A stretch of 64,000 bases of DNA, taken from assembly GCF_001641265.1 (NCBI RefSeq), contig NW_020167527.1:682001-746000 (forward strand), written 5' to 3'. The notes beneath the pieces were generated by a model. The model was not told the DNA's origin, made no database searches, and worked only from the letters and a program-made list of their open reading frames with translations. The DNA comes from Pseudogymnoascus destructans (lineage: Eukaryota; Ascomycota; Leotiomycetes; Thelebolales; Thelebolaceae). Positions 58,938 through 64,000 of this stretch are shown here, piece after piece. How positions within the stretch are numbered: position 1 is the stretch's first letter; every line of letters begins with the position of its first letter. A program made the translations under genes and the position numbers.

Positions 58938-60415
58938 ATGGGCCTGCCGTAAGTTGCCTTCGCGATTAGCCCCAATCAACATGCTCTGCGGTTGCTAACA
59001 TGAATTCACCAACAGATTATTCGTAACGCCTGCCCATAACGGGACATCGCCGAGGCCTGGTGACAAGGAAACTTCCAATGAGCGAACTACCATTCGGAGA
59101 CAACGTACCGCCCGTCGCGGGCGCACTATCTCCAGCAGCGAGCGCCTACGAGTCCGAAATGGAGGCAGATTCTCTTTCCAGGAGCCACCAAGCATAACTT
59201 CGCTAATGGAAGAAAGCGCTGCCGCTGCTCTAGAAGAAAGAATCACCAGGACTACCATGGAGGAGCGCTGGCGGCGCGCGCAAATGCAAGGCGCACCCGT
59301 CCTGATTCCTTCGCCTTGGGCCGACCGTTCCACGCCCCCTCTACCATCAATGGCAGAGAACCCTGCTCCCCGCGTCATGCCCCCGAATCCTTGGGGTTGG
59401 AACTCGCAACCTGATGGGCCACTTCTTCCTCCTGCGCCAGAGTCCCCCCCTCTGTTCGCGGCTCGGGCGGCTTGGAGGAGTGCGCCGCCCACAGGATATG
59501 ATCGGCGAGTAGTTATCCAACGGCTGTACAATGATCGTGCACAAGCCCGCCGCGCAAGGATTGCTATTGCCGCCCGGAACCACCCTTCGAGAAGCATAAG
59601 GCTTTCTGTTGCTGAGCAAAATGCATTTTTAGAAGCACAGAATGAGTTGCTCAATTCCCTGACGGAGGAACAATTGATGGCTTCGGATGCTGACCCCTTG
59701 GGAACACCGCCTCCTTGGATGAACAGCTCAATCCTATCCCAGGTCAGTCCGCCATATCCATCTATATAATTCGGTTTTCTAACGTGCCATCTAGCTGAGA
59801 GATGAACAAAGCGCAAGTGTTTTGCCAAGCGCAAGTGCCTTGCCGCCTTCAGAGAACAACTCTGCAGAGAGGCGCCGATTCCGTCTACCACGCGTTGATG
59901 GCCTTGGCGACCGTGAGCGGAGTTTAAGCCCTGGCGGAGACGGAGAATGGGACACTTTGCTCACCACCATCAGTCCCGACCCGCAGCCGCCAAGTGCAGG
60001 GTCGTCTTTCGCATCGACATCTGCCTCTGACGCTGCCTCGTCAGTACCAACTTCCACGTCTTCCGCTACGTCAATAGGGCCGCCGATAGAAGTCGATTAT
60101 GGTACCTCGTTTGAGAACATTTGCGAGTATGTTGAGGCTAATTCGCCATCATCGGATCCGGACGAGGAGGAGCAGGAGATGTTGGATTTTTTTGATGCCC
60201 GTGAAGCTGGAGAGAGGTTCTGGCGCGGATACACAGATTTTGTGGCAGCGCGAGCTGACCGAGTCGCTAGACACGCGAGTCAAGCTGATGGGGAGAGTAT
60301 GGGAGGCATGCAACGCATTGTCCGGCGACTGGCTCGCAGACAGGACATTCCAGATGAGTGGTGGGCAGAAGTTGGACTCAGCCGGACTATACCTCGCGAG
60401 CTGGTCCAGTCATGA
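58938..60415 (+). CDS. Conserved ascomycete protein of unknown function
   Basis: Exons are 58938-58948 (11 nt), 59016-59742 and 59795-60415, introns 67 and 52 nt; 452 residues, phases consistent. The tiny first exon MGLP is chosen because a GTAAGT donor follows and the joined frame is open from the ATG. The N-terminal part is Arg-rich (TTIRRQRTARRGRTISSSE). The middle is Pro/Trp-rich (WADRSTPPLPS, PNPWGWNSQP). The most conserved-looking block is LPRVDGLGDRERSLSP, then EWDTLLTTISPDPQPPSAGS. An acidic SDPDEEEQEMLDFFD and a basic C-terminal helix (MQRIVRRLARRQDIPDEWW) follow. No enzymatic motif or membrane span. I recognise it only as a fungal hypothetical family. Confidence 0.8.
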
Positions 60416-61360
60416 TAAAAGCAGGAAAAGTTTCAGTTTTTTATGGGAAAGCGCACATCACTGATATTCTCGCTTCTGGGGGCGTCCAAAACCATGGGCT
60501 GCGTGGGAGACGAGGAGGCGCCATTATGGAGGCGATTTGATATCACTGTCGACAACGTATGTAATACACATGTAAAGTAACTTGCTTGAACTGCAAAAAA
60601 AAGCACGATATCCACGGCGACCTCTCGTTATCATAATAGCTTAGTTGCTTCACAGACCAGGGGAAGCTGGTACTTGCCTTAGCTGTACGAAAGCTGACAT
60701 CTTGCATCATTAATCTTGACCAGATAGAAGGTTATCATAAATGGACACTCAATTCCACTGTGAAAACAAACTTTATAGAAAACTGCAGCTTGCTCTAGTT
60801 TGTGTATTTTTCAATTTCTTGAGTCCTTTGATATTATCCTCGGAGTGTATTTGTTATTCCTTGGCTCCACTTCGGCCTCGGATTAACATGCATGGGTCTC
60901 GACGACGATGAGAGGGCCATCCCTTTTCGGTAGACGCAAGCCACATCCTCAGCCTTACCTAGGGAGACCCCTGCAACCAAGTATACTGGGCGTTTGCCAG
61001 CTCAATTTCGGAATTTAGCTCGTACAGACCGGCCAATGCGACTGACTCCCTAACCGATCCTCCCATAGCCCGTCAAGCTTGAGGCTACGACCACCAGACC
61101 ACGAAATCCCCACGACAAGAGCCCGAAGACGCCGTGCGTGCTCCCCCAAAGACGAACTGCCCCCCGATCCTGTCAATACAGCCGCGACCCTTGCCTATAA
61201 GCCGGGCCCCTCCTCCGAACTGCCATAGGTGAAACGCAAAGACGAGATTCGTGGATCGAGGACTGAGGCAGGGCAGATGATGTGATGAGACGTTCTCCAG
61301 CACGGCTTGCTTCGTTTCTCTCTATCGGCATACAATAGCGTTGCTGCCACCGCAAGACGC
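60416..61360. other. Intergenic region upstream of sepH
   Basis: 945 bases between two genes on the plus strand. Open frames are short and unrelated to known domains. It should hold the 3' end of the preceding gene and the sepH promoter and leader. No RNA gene is recognised. Confidence 0.45.
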
Positions 61361-64000
61361 ATGGTCATGGTTTTCCATGCGCCATCGTCAGGGGAGCGGC
61401 AGGCGAACGGCAGAGCTGGGGCACAGGGACGCGGAAATGGAAGAGTAGAGAGGGCACATGGGACACCTAGGAAGGAGGGTGCGGTGAAGGAGAAGGCGGT
61501 GCAGGATCCCGGGTTGAAAGACTACGTGAGTTCGGCGGCTACAAACCAACGCCATATATGGGCATTGTCTGACTTACTGTGCTTTCAGCGCTTAGGAGAG
61601 TGTATCGGAAAGGGCGCGTTTGGGTCGGTGTATAAAGCATTCAACTGGGGAACTGGGGAGGCGGTGGCCGTGAAGCAGATCCGTATTGCGGACTTGCCCA
61701 GGAGTGAATTACGCAACATCGAGGTATGCTCAGAAGTTACAATGCCTTGGACTGAACTGACATTTTGCAGGCTGAAATCGATTTATTGAAGAACTTGAAT
61801 GTAAGTCTTTGTCCACGGTGGCTTTCGTGGGCGGCAAGGGCGGAGCCGGTACTAACTGTCTCAGCATGATAATATTGTCAAGTATCTGGGTTTTGTGAAG
61901 TCACCAGAGTGTTTAAACATCATTCTCGAGTAAGTCTTGCTGCTCAATTGGTCATAAAACGCTTTCTAAGTATGTCAGATATTGTGAGAACGGCTCTCTG
62001 CATTCGATATGCAAGAACTTCGGAAAGTTTCCCGAGAATCTGGTTGGAGTATATATGGCGCAGATACTGCAGGGTCTCCTTTACCTGCATGACCAGGGTG
62101 TTATTCACAGAGATATTAAAGGCGCCAATATTTTGACCACCAAAGATGGAAAGGTAAAGCTTGCCGACTTCGGTGTATCCACGAGTACCCTGGCCGCAAC
62201 AGGAGACAAGGAAGCCCAAGTTGTAGGCACGCCTTATTGGATGGCACCAGAAGTTATCCAGCTTTCAGGGGCAACTACTGCTTCAGATATATGGAGCTTG
62301 GGCTGCACTGTGATAGAGCTTCTGGAGGGAAAGCCACCGTATCATAAACTGGCACCAATGCCTGCATTGTTTGCCATTGTCAATGATGACCATCCGCCTC
62401 TTCCAGAGGGTGTCTCTCCTGTAAGCTATCCCACCCCTGATCTGATGTTGAAGTTTCTCATGGCGATTATAGGCGGCTCGCGATTTCTTGATGCAATGCT
62501 TCCAAAAGGATCCCAATCTCAGAGTTTCAGCTCGCAAACTCCTAAAGCACGCATGGATTGTGGGATCTCGCCGAAGCGATGCTCCGATACCTAAGCCACC
62601 GGCGAACTTCAATGAAGCCGTTGAGGAGGTTAAACAATGGAACGAAGCTCTGCGGTCTCCGAACAATGGATCTTTGAAGACGTCAACAAGGTCAAGTGTT
62701 GCAAGCCCTCTTCCACAAAGAAGAGATGCCTCCTTACGGAATGTGCACAACGAGCAGCAATCTTCTGCATTGGGGGTGCCTGCCAAGGGCCCCTTGGTGT
62801 TAGCAAAGCCTCGAATTTACGCCGAGGCTTTTCGGACTCCTGAGGCGATCGGTAAGTTGTTTGTTTACTACCTCGCCTACTCCCACTAATAATATTTGAA
62901 TAGGTGATGATAATTGGGACGACGATTTTACCACATCAATCTCGCCAAGCTCTCTTCGCCTTCCACATCTCAAACCACACGACAACTTCGGCGGATTGTT
63001 TTCCTCAGACAAGTTAAAACTACTTGCTTCTGCTGATATGGGCTTTGATTCTGGAAGTGATAACTGGGATGAAAATTTCGAAGGTGATTTGATTACTATC
63101 AAGGGACCGCGACGCTTCGCTGAGCCTGACTACCAAGAGCTCGAGACCATTCGCCCTTATCCTATCAAACCAAAGACGAACCACGATCTGAAGCCTCCTG
63201 CTCCTACAAACCTAGTTCGCAAGCGTTCCATGACGCTCCCTCAACGTCCGAAGACAGCTAACAAAAACCAACCTACTTCTAAATTTGCCTTGCCAGCGCG
63301 ACCTGCGGCGTTGTTCCGGGAACAGACTATCGAAGACTATTCTGACCTTTATTTCGAGAACGAAAGCGTGTTTGATAGAAGGATGAGTGCTACAAAGGTA
63401 ACTTTCTACTTTCCACTTTCAATTCAACCCTACGTATGTTATCTAAGCATCACTAACGGTCATTCAGGACGATTTGCTTTCTCCAAAGCTATTTCATCCA
63501 TCCGACTTGACAAGCGCGCCGAAATCCGGTTCGCCCGTCATCGGTGGAAGTGTCAGGAGGCACATTACGCCACGTCAGGATGTGGATGAACAGTCTATTC
63601 GACGCGCAAACTCTTCTGTTGAAATTCAACGTTATGCTGAGGATGAAGAGGATGAAGATTTCTCTGCTTTGTTCGCGAACGGCCCCGCCGTCTCAGAGCG
63701 CGATGTATCAGATCTTGGCTCCGAGGATGGCGCACTGATGCTTCACTCGAAGCTGTCTAACAACTCCTGGCTTGGAGATGAAGATGACGAAGATGACCCA
63801 TTCGCATCCTTAGAGCAAGGCTTCGATGAGATGGACCTGCAAGCAAACATTGCCCGCGACAAACATGCGCGTCTTTCTACCTTGGTGGAGGGCCTGATTA
63901 GCTCGCTGAAGACAACTACCGGTGAGGAAATCTTGACTGACAAGTCGGAAGAGCTACTTGATGTTCTATACGAATCTCCCGAATCGAAGGCCATGATAAT
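61361..64000 (+). CDS. sepH: Septation initiation network kinase SepH (Cdc7/Cdc15 type), 3' end outside window
   Basis: Ser/Thr kinase of the septation initiation network at spindle pole bodies, required for septum formation. Exons are 61361-61525, 61589-61723, 61771-61800, 61865-61929, 61979-62420, 62473-62851, 62904-63397 and 63478 to beyond 64000; phases agree throughout. The kinase domain has GKGAFGSV at 62-69, Lys84 in VAVK, IHRDIKGAN with HRD at 175-177, DFG at 195-197 and GTPYWMAPE at 215-223. The non-kinase part shows acidic WDDDF and WDENFEGDL motifs and DDPFASLEQGFDEMDLQAN, which is characteristic of SepH. Two intron-retention shadows (for example around 62.42-62.47 kb) are not coding. 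Upstream ATGs before 61361 are not in a supported frame. Confidence 0.95.

Noticed and set aside
1..64000. tRNA, rRNA or CRISPR features and a secondary metabolite or other gene cluster
   Set aside because: No tRNA-like B-box context, rRNA segment or spaced-repeat array could be recognised by eye. The genes are unrelated housekeeping functions, so no cluster is claimed.

Overview
The window is chromosomal DNA of a filamentous ascomycete (Pezizomycotina). Genes carry short introns (45-141 nt) with GT-AG borders and CTAAC-type branch sites. Several products are typical of this group, including a SepH-type septation kinase, Nem1 and the Kgd4/YMR-31 subunit. I cannot name the species. About half of the window is housekeeping genes and half is transposable elements (TEs) nested in one another.

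Gene islands. 1-6.06 kb: eIF2B-beta (GCD7, cut by the window edge), NEM1, a frameshifted short-chain dehydrogenase relic and the NatA catalytic subunit NAA10. 20.1-37.2 kb: a conserved fungal protein of unknown function, a 3-kb repeat-rich gap, a nine-exon polynucleotide kinase/phosphatase (pnk1), ARG4, MED18, KGD4, LTO1, MES1 and CYC3. 56.2-64 kb: a P-loop kinase of the uridine kinase/phosphoribulokinase type, FOL3, a second conserved unknown, and sepH, which runs off the right end. These genes serve unrelated core functions (translation, transcription, DNA repair, folate and arginine synthesis, mitochondria, cytokinesis) and do not form a pathway cluster.

TE block 1 (6.06-19.9 kb). A decayed pogo/Tigger-like DNA transposon was hit by a 249-bp solo LTR and a 937-bp solo LTR. 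A copia element (5.1 kb without its own insert, 200-bp LTRs, initiator-tRNA-Met half-tRNA primer site) sits inside another 937-bp LTR and itself contains a younger solo LTR of the same 937-bp family. Fragments of at least two further gypsy elements follow, also carrying solo LTRs with target-site duplications (TSDs).

TE block 2 (37.2-56.1 kb). A Fot1/pogo-like transposon (37232-46784) is interrupted by a young 7.66-kb chromovirus (38634-46288) with identical 299-bp LTRs and a 5-bp TSD. To the right lie a second pogo relic split by a 1.07-kb inverted repeat, LTR fragments, a gypsy element of the 937-bp-LTR family whose 1169-codon Gag-Pol frame is open but cut off in the integrase, and a relic with a Cys-rich integrase tail.

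Best candidate for something new: the chromovirus carries, between its chromodomain and its 3' LTR and on the opposite strand, a three-exon gene for a 211-residue protein with a six-cysteine cluster. It sits in an element whose integrase has been reshuffled by templated duplications although the LTRs are identical. Both gypsy families also show LTR-to-leader complementarity expected of Tf1-type self-priming. In the entries below, Chromo-1 is the chromovirus (299-bp LTR), Gyp-937 the 937-bp LTR family, and Cop-1 the copia element.
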